DNA of 64,000 bases, from positions 124,001 through 188,000 of the forward strand of contig NZ_AP027040.1 in assembly GCF_027924525.1 (NCBI RefSeq). The letters run 5' to 3'. The notes beneath the pieces were generated by a model. It ran no database searches and was not told where the DNA came from. It saw only the letters and a program-made list of their open reading frames with translations. This document shows positions 16,422-24,965 of this stretch, piece after piece. Each line of letters starts with the position of its first letter. Position 1 is the stretch's first letter. Source of the DNA: Aurantimicrobium sp. INA4. Lineage in GTDB: Bacteria; Actinomycetota; Actinomycetes; Actinomycetales; Microbacteriaceae. A program made the position numbers and the translations under genes.

Positions 16422-16511
16422 GGTTCCGTGTCCGAGCGGCCGAAGGTGCAACTCTCGAAAAGTTGTGTACGTGAAAGCGTACCGTGGGTTCAAATCCCAC
16501 CGGGACCGCCA
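16422..16511 (+). tRNA. tRNA-Ser (anticodon CGA)
   Basis: A class II tRNA with a long variable arm. The acceptor arms GGTTCCG (16422-16428) and CGGGACC (16501-16507) pair with one G-U, followed by discriminator G and an encoded CCA (16509-16511). The anticodon stem CAACT/AGTTG encloses the loop CTCGAAA, giving anticodon CGA, which reads UCG serine codons. The T-arm contains GTTCAAATC between GTGGG and CCCAC arms. A strong terminator follows directly. Confidence 0.96.
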
Positions 16512-16513
16512 GA

Positions 16514-16556
16514 AAAGCCCCCTCAATTTCATGCTCTATGAACTTCAGGGGGCTTT
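16514..16556. terminator. Rho-independent terminator after tRNA-Ser
   Basis: AAAGCCCCCT at 16514-16523 and AGGGGGCTTT at 16547-16556 form a perfect 10-bp stem with a 23-base loop, followed by ATCTTTT. Because both arms carry A/T ends, it could also stop transcripts of the minus-strand CPBP-like gene that ends 30 bases away. Confidence 0.8.
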
Positions 16557-16585
16557 ATCTTTTCTCGACCTCAGCGATTTATCTA

Positions 16586-17422
16586 CTACGGTGCTGGGAA
16601 CAAGAAGATGGGTGCCCACTGGGGGTGGTAGGCATAAATCAGAACTAGGAAGACAACAACATCAAAGAGTAAGTGCACGGTAATGACGTAGTAGACCGAT
16701 TTACTCTTCTCAAAAATCCACGCTTGAATGAGCGCGAACGGAATAGTGAGCAGCGGCCCCCACGAGCGGTAACCAAGTTCCCACAGGAACGAAACAAAAA
16801 CGATGGCTTGTAAACCATTAGCAACCCACAACGGGAAGTGTCGCCTCAAGAGCGCGAAGATAGTGCAGATGAAGAAGAGCTCATCCCAGATGCCAACAAA
16901 GCCAACGCCAACAAACAGTCGAGCAATTTCGGACGGCTCGGCGACTGCTGGCCAGTTGAGGTAACTTCCCGAGCCGATGAAATACACCGGCAGGATGAGC
17001 CATCCCAAAACGAGAACTAGTCCAAGCCAGATCCACTCCAGCCTGGTCCACGGTTGTCCTGGTCTACCTGGGAACGTAATCGCATGGTCTTTGAATACCC
17101 ACCTACTCAGTGAGTAGGGAACAGCAACAGCCAGAACCAGCACTGTTCCCATCAGGGCGATATTGCCCCATTCAAGATTGGCCTTAAGAGAAATCTGTTC
17201 AATTCCCACCAAGGGAATGGCGATGAGCAAAAGGTCCCTGGCAAAGCACCATGAGATCGAGAACGCGAGAGCGAGTCCTGCAACAACGGTGAGGTATCCC
17301 CACGAGGTGTGGAATACAAAAAACAGCGGAGCAGAACTGACAACTAACAGCGCGGAGAGAAACATCCGAGCCTGAGTCCACTGAGTTGCGGGCAGGGTAA
17401 AACTGGGCGCACTGGCAGTCAT
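16586..17422 (-). CDS. CPBP-like intramembrane protein, catalytic motif degenerate
   Basis: The 278-residue protein has about seven or eight membrane segments and the pattern of the CPBP/Abi intramembrane protease family. The first motif is normally EExxxR; here it reads WDELFFICTIFALLRR near residue 180, so the first Glu is Asp and the Arg is not at its usual place. A later helix has WEL and the last motif keeps a His in ITVHLLFDV near residue 250. It may be an active variant or a non-catalytic relative. It diverges from the DUF2834 gene. Confidence 0.72.
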   Translation of the reverse strand: MTASAPSFTLPATQWTQARMFLSALLVVSSAPLFFVFHTSWGYLTVVAGLALAFSISWCFARDLLLIAIPLVGIEQISLKANLEWGNIALMGTVLVLAVAVPYSLSRWVFKDHAITFPGRPGQPWTRLEWIWLGLVLVLGWLILPVYFIGSGSYLNWPAVAEPSEIARLFVGVGFVGIWDELFFICTIFALLRRHFPLWVANGLQAIVFVSFLWELGYRSWGPLLTIPFALIQAWIFEKSKSVYYVITVHLLFDVVVFLVLIYAYHPQWAPIFLFPAP

Positions 17423-17474
17423 GCCTCAAGAGTAAGTGACGATGGTTCGGAGTACTCTCAGCAAATTTCAAGCA

Positions 17475-17502
17475 TTGAGTTTGAGTGCTCACGCGCTAGG
17501 GT
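17475..17502 (+). promoter_or_regulatory. Candidate promoter of the DUF2834/Ser-repeat operon
   Basis: TTGAGT at 17475-17480 and TAGGGT at 17497-17502 are 16 bases apart and lie 28 bases before the ATG at 17530, which has AGAGGGG as a ribosome site. The spacing fits a housekeeping actinobacterial promoter. Confidence 0.45.
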
Positions 17503-17529
17503 GAAGTCACGACAGAGGGGCAATACATC

Positions 17530-17871
17530 ATGCATAAAAAGCTGTTCTGGGTTTATCTCGTGCTCTCTATTGTGGGACTGATCACTGCCTGGATTTTCAA
17601 TGGGATTGCTGTGATGAATCAGGAGGACTACCTCGGTGCCTGGTTTGGGTCTGCGGTTGACTGGGTACTTTCGGCCGATCTCACTATCGTTGCCATCGCG
17701 GTCGTGGTGTTCATGATCACCGAATCCCGACGTATCGGAATGAAACGAGTGTGGCTCTATATCCTGCTCTCAGGTGTGACCGCGATGGCTTTCACCTTCC
17801 CACTGTTCATGGCCATGCGTGAACGTCGACTGGGTGAACTTTCTTCAACTGCTCCTGCTCTAAAGAACTAG
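17530..17871 (+). CDS. DUF2834-like membrane protein
   Basis: The 113-residue protein has three hydrophobic helices (about residues 5-27, 45-64 and 74-96). The central part GSAVDWVLSADLTIVAIAVVV fits the DUF2834 pattern, a small membrane family of unknown function. It starts 28 bases after a candidate promoter and is followed nine bases later by the serine-triplet protein, so the two are probably one operon. Nothing in the sequence points to an enzymatic role. Confidence 0.75.
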   Translation: MHKKLFWVYLVLSIVGLITAWIFNGIAVMNQEDYLGAWFGSAVDWVLSADLTIVAIAVVVFMITESRRIGMKRVWLYILLSGVTAMAFTFPLFMAMRERRLGELSSTAPALKN

Positions 17872-17880
17872 GCTGGCACC

Positions 17881-18114
17881 ATGGAAAACGAAAACTCGGT
17901 CATGAGTGTGGGATCGAAGAACTCGGTGTTGAGTTTGTGGTCAACGAATTCGTTTATGTCCATTGGTTCTCGAGGCTCAGCTTTTTCCATCGGCTCGATT
18001 GGATCTTTCGGCAGCATTCTCTCCATTGGCTCATTTCTGAGCGTCCTGAGCATAATGTCGAGCCTCGCTTTTCTGGGTTTGATGGCTTCCAAGAAGCGCA
18101 TGAAGCGTAAATAA
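17881..18114 (+). CDS. Small protein with serine at every third position
   Basis: The 77-residue product has serine at positions 6, 9, 12 and so on without interruption to 60: nineteen consecutive Ser-x-x triplets. The x positions are mostly Ile, Val, Leu, Phe, Gly and Met, with recurring SIGS units. All six serine codons are used, so the pattern is kept at protein level and is not a simple DNA repeat. A hydrophobic stretch and a basic tail (SKKRMKRK) close the protein. Such regularity suggests a beta-solenoid or another three-residue-period fold, perhaps at the membrane. I do not know a function. Related SIGS-rich hypothetical proteins occur in other actinobacteria, as far as I recall. Confidence 0.8.
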   Translation: MENENSVMSVGSKNSVLSLWSTNSFMSIGSRGSAFSIGSIGSFGSILSIGSFLSVLSIMSSLAFLGLMASKKRMKRK

Positions 18115-18150
18115 GTTTCACTCTCATATTTCTCCACTGCTGAGGGGGTT

Positions 18151-18167
18151 TCCCCTCCCGGCGGGGA
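18151..18167 (+). terminator. Weak hairpin before the surface-protein gene
   Basis: TCCCC at 18151-18155 pairs with GGGGA at 18163-18167 around TCCCGGC. There is no T-tract after it, so it is a weak candidate for a terminator of the upstream operon. Confidence 0.25.
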
Positions 18168-18244
18168 ATTCACCATGTGCCATGTCGCGCAAAAATTGCG
18201 AGTTGACCATTCTTGAATTCAAGGTGATCTAACGGACGTGAGGC

Positions 18245-21200
18245 ATGCCCGTGCAGTTATTTTCTCGCTCGAGAGTAACGAAAACTCGGCGTGCCCTCAG
18301 GCGGCTTCGCCGCCGTCAACTGGCCTCGGCAAGATTCTTACTCGTCACAATTTTGACTTTAGGAATCGTGGCCTCAGGCGCAAATACAGCTCAAGCTGTT
18401 GATGCAGTGACATTGAGTGTTTCTGCCACTAGTGTGGCCCCTGGTTCCACGGTTGATTTAACTGCATCCATGCCAGTTGTTTCGGCGGGCTCAACGACCC
18501 AGACCTTGACACAAACTATTGACCCAACAAAAGTCAAACTAACGAGCGTAAACGACATTACTTACCCTGCCGGATGGACTCTCTCGTTCTCCACTGATGG
18601 AACAACCTTTACGACAACAGCACCCACAACAACTAATGGCTGGGCTTCAGTCGTCGCTGTCAGAGCATCCGGTCCAATAAATTCAAATGGAGCGGATGGA
18701 AATGGCTACCAAATCGCAACCGGAACTGCTACTGGTTCTGCAGTAAGTCTGACCCCTGCGTCAATTCCCTCTTCTGGAGTCAGCGGCACGGATGGATACC
18801 AAGCATTCTTTGATGCAGGTCGCACACGTGTTTTCAATCTTTTTCACCACTCAGTTGGGGCCACTCTTGATTGCCACGTTATTGCAACTGGTTCAACATG
18901 TGTGGGATTTCCATTTAACTATGGTGGTTCAACTGAAGAGGCAGCACATGGTGTGGTTGTGGGGAACACGATTTGGGCAGCAAGCCTTTCCGGGTTCTAT
19001 TGCATAGATATCTCTGCTGTTTTGGCCAACACAGGAAACACCGTTGGAGGAGGTTCGCCAGCTAGATGCTTTGGTGCAAGCGCGCTCGTCCCCGGAACCT
19101 CTAGCTTGCCCTTGGTTTACTTCACGGGAGCATCTCAACTTGGTCAAGCGGAGGAAACAAAACTTTATGCTCTCAGGACGAATGCTGTTTCGGGCGCACA
19201 GGTTTATTGCATTGATACTGCAACTCGCGCTCTTTGCTCGGTCCCAACTCTGGACACAATGATCAGCAAAGGCGCACAAGCTGATGGTGATGTTGAACTC
19301 ATTGGGCAGAATTTGTACGTTTTTGTCTCAACCGACACGGGCCAAAACACTGTCAATTGCATCAATGTAGTATCTGGCAATCGCTGTGCTGGCTGGAATA
19401 GTAATTTTCTTGCTCAATCAAGCGGTGCCTATTGGAATCAAATGGGCAAATTTGCTCAGATTCCCAATGCTCAGGGAATTTTGAGAGGCATTTGCTACCT
19501 CCGCAATGAAACAAATATCACGTGGACTGATCAGCTATGGGCAGATCAACCTTGCTGGAACTTAGACGGTTCCACATTTACGCCGGGTTCCATTAATCTC
19601 CCGCGTCTTTCACCTGGAATTTTTCGAACCTACGGTAGCCCGGTTGTTTTGGGCTCGAGGCTATACATGAGCAACGGTAATACCGGAACTAATTTGGGTG
19701 AAATTTTATGTTACGACGCCGCAGCAAACAATGGCATGGGTGGCCGTTGCAACGGTGCGGCAAGTAACGCAGCATTCCTTCCACCCTCACTCGCGGAAAA
19801 TTACACTGTCACCCCAGACCCACTTATTCAAGACTGCATTTGGGTTGCAAGACACACTGACCCGGTTCTCAAGACATTCAATATTTTGACTGGTCAAAGT
19901 GGCTGTTCTGCCCTTTCTCCCACAACAGCAACATTTGCAGGCAACGTCATTGTTCCTCGTATGTCATGTAGCAGTGGCTCACAACAGGTGCGGTCCTGGG
20001 TTTCATTCATGCTGAGTAGTGCAGGATCTGGATCATTCACTTCTGCAAAACTGACAATTAAGAATTCATCAAATACCGTCATCGCAGGCTGGGTGGATGT
20101 CCCACTTTCGCTCAATAGTCCCCTAGATTTGAGTTCATTGAGCACTGTAGATACAGGAACCACCCCAACATTTAGTGTTGCGTTTAACGGAATAACAGGT
20201 TCAATTACAACCGCAACGGCGGTCCTTAAAGCAGTGGGTGACGCACCAGAACTGTGTACCAGAGTCACAGCGGTGTATCCATGCCCAAGCGGTCTAGGCC
20301 CCATGTCTTCTTTACCAGACTTAGCTACAACTGTCGGAGCATTTGGAACTTCTGTGTTGGGCGGCGTGACGACGACGCTGACTTCTGCATCGCGGAACCT
20401 AACAGTGCAAGCACCGTCGTTAGGTTTTTGCACGACCTCAATTTCCGGCCGAGCAGGTGATGCTGGGGGAGGTACTTCAGGTACTGCCATACCGGGCGTG
20501 ACGGTCACTTTGTTAGATTCCTCGGGAAACCCCATTCTCAGTAATGGAAGCCCTGTCACGACAACTACTGCAAGTGATGGCACTTACACTTTCGCCAACC
20601 TTTTACCTAACTCATACAGGGTGAGCTTCAACAGTCCTTCAGGAAAAACCCTTGTCAGCTCCACCACCTCATCCGGCGCTGCAGGAACTACCGTCGGTGC
20701 GAGCAGTAATCTGACTGCGATCTGTCCTGGTGGCGGAACCGGGACCACTCTTCAATCCAATTTCAGAACTATTTCGGGTTCTTCTGTTCTAGATAGAACT
20801 ACTCCTACAAACCTTGTTCAAAACGGTGACTTCACAACGGCGAATACACCTGGGGATCACATGTATTTGTTTGGAACAGTTGGCGGGACAAGAACAGTCA
20901 ACGGTGTGACCGCTCCAATTGGAACTATTCCGAACTGGACTATTACTGGTGGTGGAACAGATACTTACGCTTTTTGGTCGAAGAATCTTGATTATGCCCC
21001 CATTGCGAGTATTAGAACGACTACATCTGCAGGCAATAACCAAAATCTTGTGTACTTCGGCAATGAAGCCGGAGCATCGGTAACTCCTGCGGTTACTTAC
21101 AACGCAGATGGCTGGTCTGCAGGAACGCACACCCTCACAACCTCCGGGCCAGCGTATGGAACAGGTTCCAATCCTCCTCAGCTAAGCCAAACAATCTCAA

Positions 21201-24187
21201 CTGTTGCAGGAAAGACTTATCGCCTCCAGTTCTTGCAGGCATATGAAAACTATGGAAGTTTGGCTGGTATCGCTGCTTTGGATATTTCCGGATACTCCCG
21301 CAGCTATTTCAAGGTCCTTAAAGCTGTCACACGAAACACCATTGAGTTTGTTGCGACTTCATCATCAACAACCATTTCCTTCTTGAGCTGGGGGCACCTC
21401 CCTTCAGCTACCGAGCTAGCTCTTGATGATGTCATTGTCAACGAATGTGCGCCAGCACCATCGACTTTAAACTCACCGCTCGCGGCCACCGTCGTTGGTA
21501 CGAATGCTGTCGTGAATGCGTTGTACTCGCTTCCAGCTGCTGCTGGTTCTGACCTTTCTTCTGGCGCCTGGGACTCCAATCAGACGATCAGCCCCTTAAC
21601 TAATGACAATGCGTCATCGGGAGCAACACTGACTGCCTCCAGTGTGAAGGTGTGCACAACATCGACATCGACAGGGTCGTGCACGGGAACGACGTTGACC
21701 GTTCCAGGTGAAGGAACATATACGGCGAACGCCAACGGCACCGTCACCTTTGATCCGCTGCCTACGTTCTCGGGAACTGCAACCCCGGTTAAGTACGTCG
21801 TTTCTGATTCTGCATCGAATGTAGTTTCGTCAACGATTACTGCGTCTGTTTCCGCTCCTGCTCCTTCGTCAGCTTCGGCGGATTCGACCTCGGGGTTGAA
21901 GGGTGCAACTCAGACAGTCACCCCCCAGTCGAATGACACACCTGGTGCCGGTATTACGTTTGTGAATTCGTCGGTGAAGTTGTGCGCGGTGGGGATTTTG
22001 CCACCGAACTGTTCGGCTACGTCACTCACGAATGCTGCTGGTACGTATTCGGTGAACGCCACGACGGGCGTAATCACCTTCACACCTGATGCATCGTTTA
22101 GTGGTGTTGCTCCTGCGTTGACGTATCAGGTCTCGGATACGTCGGGTCAGACGGTGTCGTCGACCTATACGGCTACGGTGACCGGTGTCCCCACCACAGA
22201 TAATGAATCCACCAGTGGTGCCTGGAACCAGCCACAGTCGGTGAGTTTGATTACCGGCGATGTTGCCGGTTATGGCACAACATTGACTTCTTCAAGTGTG
22301 AAGTTGTGTGGCCCAAGTGATACTGCACCGAACTGTTCCCAGACGTCGTTGACGGTTGCTGGTGTGGGAACGTATGTGGTGGATTCGACAGGTTCGGTTA
22401 CGTTCACACCGCTTGCTTCCTTTACGGGCACTGCTGCTGCGGTGACGTATTCGGTGACGGATTCGTTGAACCAGAAAGCTACGGGAACGTATACGGCGGC
22501 GGTGACACCTCCTGCAGCTCCTGCTGCGTCTTCGGAGCAGAAGGCCGTGTTGCCTGGAGGTACGGTCTCTTTCACAGCGACGGTGTCAGGATCTTCTCCT
22601 CTGGCAACGGGTACTCAGCTGAAGACGGGCGCTTCTGGTGGTCCACAGTTTGTGTGTCCCGTTACTGGTGCCTCGTCCTGCTCTGCCACCTCGGTGGTTG
22701 TCACGGGTGAGGGCACGTGGACAATGAACCAAACCACAGGCGTTGCCACATTTATTGCCAGCAATTCGGCAACACCTGGCACGCTCACTGCGGTGACGTA
22801 TCGGGTTACGGATGTGACAGGGCAGACAGCAATAGCAACGTTGACTCCTATTGTTCCTCCGGCACCAACTGCTGCTGCTGACGCTTCACGTGGTGCTGTG
22901 GATGCAACACAGTTCGTTGCCGTGTTGGGTAATGACGCTCCTGGTGCTGCTGTTGCCGGCCTCGTTGGTTCCACGGTGAAATTGTGTGATGTGAACCAGA
23001 GCGCTCCTAGCTGCACTCTCACGTCAAAGACGGTTGCAGGTGAGGGAACCTATACCGTTCTCGCGAATGGCGTGGTGAAGTTTGTTCCTGTTTCGGGCTA
23101 TCACGGCACTGCTACGACCGTGAACTATCAAGTCCAAGATGCTCTTGGTCAAACAGCGAACTCCACTCTTCAAGTTGTTGTTGTTCCACCACCGTTCCCC
23201 CTGGCAACAATCGATACTGGCTCTGCTGCATATGGACAAACGGTCACGTTGAAGCCTCTTCTCAACGATGCGCCTGGAGTTGTTCCTTCCGGAGAAACAG
23301 CTCCTGCACCCAACATTGTTGCTGCTTCGTTGAGGTTGTGTGGTGCTGGTCAAAGTGCGCCTACGTGTTCTGCAACGAGCGTCACCACCGCGGATGGAAC
23401 TTATGTTCTCAACGCCTCTACCGGTGAGGTGGTGTTCACTCCAGCCACTGGTTTCAGTGGCACGGTGACCTCTCCTGTGACCTATCAGGTCAGTAATGAC
23501 TGGACGGGACTGTCGGGCCCTGGCACAGCTACTTCAGTGTTACTGCCGACAATCGCACCTCCTGGCTCACCTGTTGCGGTCGCCGATACGCGAGAGACTT
23601 CACCGATGACGCCGGTCACACTCTCTCCTGTTACTAATGATGTGAATGGAACAGGAACGCTTGTTCCCGCCAGCCTCAGGCTGTGTTCTTCAAGTGAGAT
23701 TGCACCTGCTTGCACACAAACCACAGTGACAGTCAACGAAGGTGTGTTCACGGTGAATACGTCCACCGGTGACGTGACGTTCACTCCTAATAGTTCGTTC
23801 GACGCAACTCATCCCGCGCAGGTCGCCTATGCAATCCAGGACTCGTTGAACTTGTGGACCCATGCCACCATCACGATTACTGATCCTCCTCTTGCGCCGT
23901 TGTCACAAGTTGCAAACCTTGCACAAACAGGCATGAACTTCTTTGGAGGGCCCGGACCATTTAGCGTTCTGGTTTCCCTCGTAGCTGGAGTTACTCTCGT
24001 TGCGTATGCAAAGTATTCACGACTCAAGCCTGGAACTCACATGCTCAAGATTGAATACTCTGACTCATATGTCAAACTCATGGACACCTTGGCGGGAACT
24101 GCTGTTCCTGCCACAAGAGAACCCGACGTTTACGAGGACAAGGACGTTCCACAAACCTATCGATACGTTGACGGCAGACCAGACTGA
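18245..24187 (+). CDS. Giant secreted surface protein with CshA-type repeats and LAQTG motif
   Basis: A 1980-residue cell-surface protein. A long basic N-terminus and hydrophobic helix (about 31-45) end at NTAQA, a signal-peptidase-like site near residue 51. Residues to about 730 form a Cys-containing beta-rich region. A SdrD-B/carboxypeptidase-regulatory-like module (about 733-830) has SDGTYTFANLLPNSYRVSF. A DUF642-like or GalBD-like module (about 855-1070) begins LVQNGDF. Seven CshA-type fibril repeats (about 1102-1880) follow. LAQTG lies at 1892-1896, a TM at about 1905-1923, then an unusual tail of nearly 60 residues. LAXTG is the class E sortase motif. Start may instead be GTG at 18251, which is better spaced from GAGG. 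Likely adhesin; ligand unknown. Confidence 0.88.
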   Translation: MPVQLFSRSRVTKTRRALRRLRRRQLASARFLLVTILTLGIVASGANTAQAVDAVTLSVSATSVAPGSTVDLTASMPVVSAGSTTQTLTQTIDPTKVKLTSVNDITYPAGWTLSFSTDGTTFTTTAPTTTNGWASVVAVRASGPINSNGADGNGYQIATGTATGSAVSLTPASIPSSGVSGTDGYQAFFDAGRTRVFNLFHHSVGATLDCHVIATGSTCVGFPFNYGGSTEEAAHGVVVGNTIWAASLSGFYCIDISAVLANTGNTVGGGSPARCFGASALVPGTSSLPLVYFTGASQLGQAEETKLYALRTNAVSGAQVYCIDTATRALCSVPTLDTMISKGAQADGDVELIGQNLYVFVSTDTGQNTVNCINVVSGNRCAGWNSNFLAQSSGAYWNQMGKFAQIPNAQGILRGICYLRNETNITWTDQLWADQPCWNLDGSTFTPGSINLPRLSPGIFRTYGSPVVLGSRLYMSNGNTGTNLGEILCYDAAANNGMGGRCNGAASNAAFLPPSLAENYTVTPDPLIQDCIWVARHTDPVLKTFNILTGQSGCSALSPTTATFAGNVIVPRMSCSSGSQQVRSWVSFMLSSAGSGSFTSAKLTIKNSSNTVIAGWVDVPLSLNSPLDLSSLSTVDTGTTPTFSVAFNGITGSITTATAVLKAVGDAPELCTRVTAVYPCPSGLGPMSSLPDLATTVGAFGTSVLGGVTTTLTSASRNLTVQAPSLGFCTTSISGRAGDAGGGTSGTAIPGVTVTLLDSSGNPILSNGSPVTTTTASDGTYTFANLLPNSYRVSFNSPSGKTLVSSTTSSGAAGTTVGASSNLTAICPGGGTGTTLQSNFRTISGSSVLDRTTPTNLVQNGDFTTANTPGDHMYLFGTVGGTRTVNGVTAPIGTIPNWTITGGGTDTYAFWSKNLDYAPIASIRTTTSAGNNQNLVYFGNEAGASVTPAVTYNADGWSAGTHTLTTSGPAYGTGSNPPQLSQTISTVAGKTYRLQFLQAYENYGSLAGIAALDISGYSRSYFKVLKAVTRNTIEFVATSSSTTISFLSWGHLPSATELALDDVIVNECAPAPSTLNSPLAATVVGTNAVVNALYSLPAAAGSDLSSGAWDSNQTISPLTNDNASSGATLTASSVKVCTTSTSTGSCTGTTLTVPGEGTYTANANGTVTFDPLPTFSGTATPVKYVVSDSASNVVSSTITASVSAPAPSSASADSTSGLKGATQTVTPQSNDTPGAGITFVNSSVKLCAVGILPPNCSATSLTNAAGTYSVNATTGVITFTPDASFSGVAPALTYQVSDTSGQTVSSTYTATVTGVPTTDNESTSGAWNQPQSVSLITGDVAGYGTTLTSSSVKLCGPSDTAPNCSQTSLTVAGVGTYVVDSTGSVTFTPLASFTGTAAAVTYSVTDSLNQKATGTYTAAVTPPAAPAASSEQKAVLPGGTVSFTATVSGSSPLATGTQLKTGASGGPQFVCPVTGASSCSATSVVVTGEGTWTMNQTTGVATFIASNSATPGTLTAVTYRVTDVTGQTAIATLTPIVPPAPTAAADASRGAVDATQFVAVLGNDAPGAAVAGLVGSTVKLCDVNQSAPSCTLTSKTVAGEGTYTVLANGVVKFVPVSGYHGTATTVNYQVQDALGQTANSTLQVVVVPPPFPLATIDTGSAAYGQTVTLKPLLNDAPGVVPSGETAPAPNIVAASLRLCGAGQSAPTCSATSVTTADGTYVLNASTGEVVFTPATGFSGTVTSPVTYQVSNDWTGLSGPGTATSVLLPTIAPPGSPVAVADTRETSPMTPVTLSPVTNDVNGTGTLVPASLRLCSSSEIAPACTQTTVTVNEGVFTVNTSTGDVTFTPNSSFDATHPAQVAYAIQDSLNLWTHATITITDPPLAPLSQVANLAQTGMNFFGGPGPFSVLVSLVAGVTLVAYAKYSRLKPGTHMLKIEYSDSYVKLMDTLAGTAVPATREPDVYEDKDVPQTYRYVDGRPD
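21550..23895 (+). repeat. Seven tandem CshA-type protein repeats
   Basis: The encoded units are about 100-125 residues each. The shared pattern is a leading N-D-xx-G segment, S-S-V-K-L-C, a short loop with P-x-C, a G-E-G-T-Y strand, V-T-F-T-P, F-x-G-T-A and V-T-Y-x-V-x-D. Unit boundaries carry Pro-rich linkers such as TPP or VPP. Each unit keeps a pair of cysteines, so an internal disulfide per repeat is likely outside the cell. The DNA is diverged between units, which argues for old duplications. Confidence 0.8.
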
Positions 24188-24250
24188 TTTGCGATAAGTG
24201 CTCTCCATAGACAATGAGGGGTTTTCCCACATTTGTCCTTGCATTTACCC

Positions 24251-24267
24251 AGAATCACGCTGATTCT
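24251..24267 (+). terminator. Candidate terminator after the surface-protein gene
   Basis: AGAATCA (24251-24257) and TGATTCT (24261-24267) form a perfect 7-bp stem around CGC, followed by TGTTAAAT. The stem is A/T-rich and the T-tract is broken, so termination may be partial and allow read-through into the regulator genes. Confidence 0.4.
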
Positions 24268-24298
24268 TGTTAAATCTGTATCTAAACGAAAGCACGTC

Positions 24299-24961
24299 AT
24301 GCCTTCCATGAACTCAATCAGAGTTGCTGTTGTTGAGGATCAGCAGCTTTTTCGGGAGTTGCTGACCACTTATCTTGATTCGGTTGATGACATCGAGGTT
24401 GTTGTTTCTGCAGGCACGGTTGAAGCCGCTCGCGCCATGATTCACGAGAACGAGGTTGATGTCGCCATATTGGACATTGATCTACCGGACGGAAATGGAA
24501 TTGGACTTGGAGTTAGCCTCCGAAGAGACCAACCACACATCGGCATTCTTCTTTTGTCGGAGAAAGACCTTTTGGAGTTGGTAAGGACTTTGCCGAAAGA
24601 TACCCAACGCGGATGGAGCTATCTAGCTAAGTCCTCCTCGACCGATTTGGAAGTTTTGACTTCAACGATAAGGTCAACTGCACGTGGCTACTCGGTCATC
24701 GATCCCAAACTTGCATTACGGGTTGATGCCCGGGAAGGAACAGGAGTTGCGGCACTTTCAGCTCGCCAATTCGAGGTGTTGCGTTTGCTGGCGACAGGTA
24801 AATCAACAGAAGCGATTGCTGCCGAGATGGAGTTGGCTCCCAATTCAGTGGTGAATATGTTGACAGCTATTTACAGCACTTTGAAGGTACCTGAGGACGC
24901 TAACCCACGCGTCTACGCGGTTCTTCAATTCCTGTCTGATACGGCACGAGAAATCAACTAG
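24299..24961 (+). CDS. Response regulator, NarL/LuxR type
   Basis: With the ATG at 24299 the protein has 220 residues, normal for the family; an earlier in-frame start at 24233 adds a non-conserved leader. The receiver domain has the acidic pair Glu13-Asp14, phospho-acceptor Asp59 in AILDIDLPDG and a conserved Lys in YLAKSS. The C-terminal LuxR helix-turn-helix is seen as LSARQFEVLRLLATGKSTEA followed by NSVVNMLTAIYSTLKV. It is followed five bases later by a histidine kinase gene. Adjacent to the giant surface protein, it is a natural candidate for its regulator, although that is inference. Confidence 0.92.
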   Translation: MPSMNSIRVAVVEDQQLFRELLTTYLDSVDDIEVVVSAGTVEAARAMIHENEVDVAILDIDLPDGNGIGLGVSLRRDQPHIGILLLSEKDLLELVRTLPKDTQRGWSYLAKSSSTDLEVLTSTIRSTARGYSVIDPKLALRVDAREGTGVAALSARQFEVLRLLATGKSTEAIAAEMELAPNSVVNMLTAIYSTLKVPEDANPRVYAVLQFLSDTAREIN

Positions 24962-24965
24962 TGCA

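Noticed and set aside
17868..18176. 102-codon minus-strand frame opposite the Ser-triplet protein
   Set aside because: Its repeats (PMEKAEPREPMD-like) simply mirror the serine triplets on the other strand. The + frame has the operon context and the regular pattern with varied codons.
19894..20583. 229-codon minus-strand frame inside the surface-protein gene
   Set aside because: It is complementary to Thr/Ser/Gly-rich coding sequence, giving Val/Pro-rich translation typical of a shadow. The + frame has clear domains.
21550..23895. Possible CRISPR array or recent DNA repeat in the surface-protein gene
   Set aside because: The repeat unit is about 300 bases or more, is diverged at DNA level, lies in one open frame and encodes a known fibril-type domain. 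There are no short identical repeats with spacers.
24233..24298. Upstream start for the response regulator
   Set aside because: The additional 22 residues are not part of a receiver domain and overlap the terminator-like hairpin; ATG at 24299 gives normal family length.
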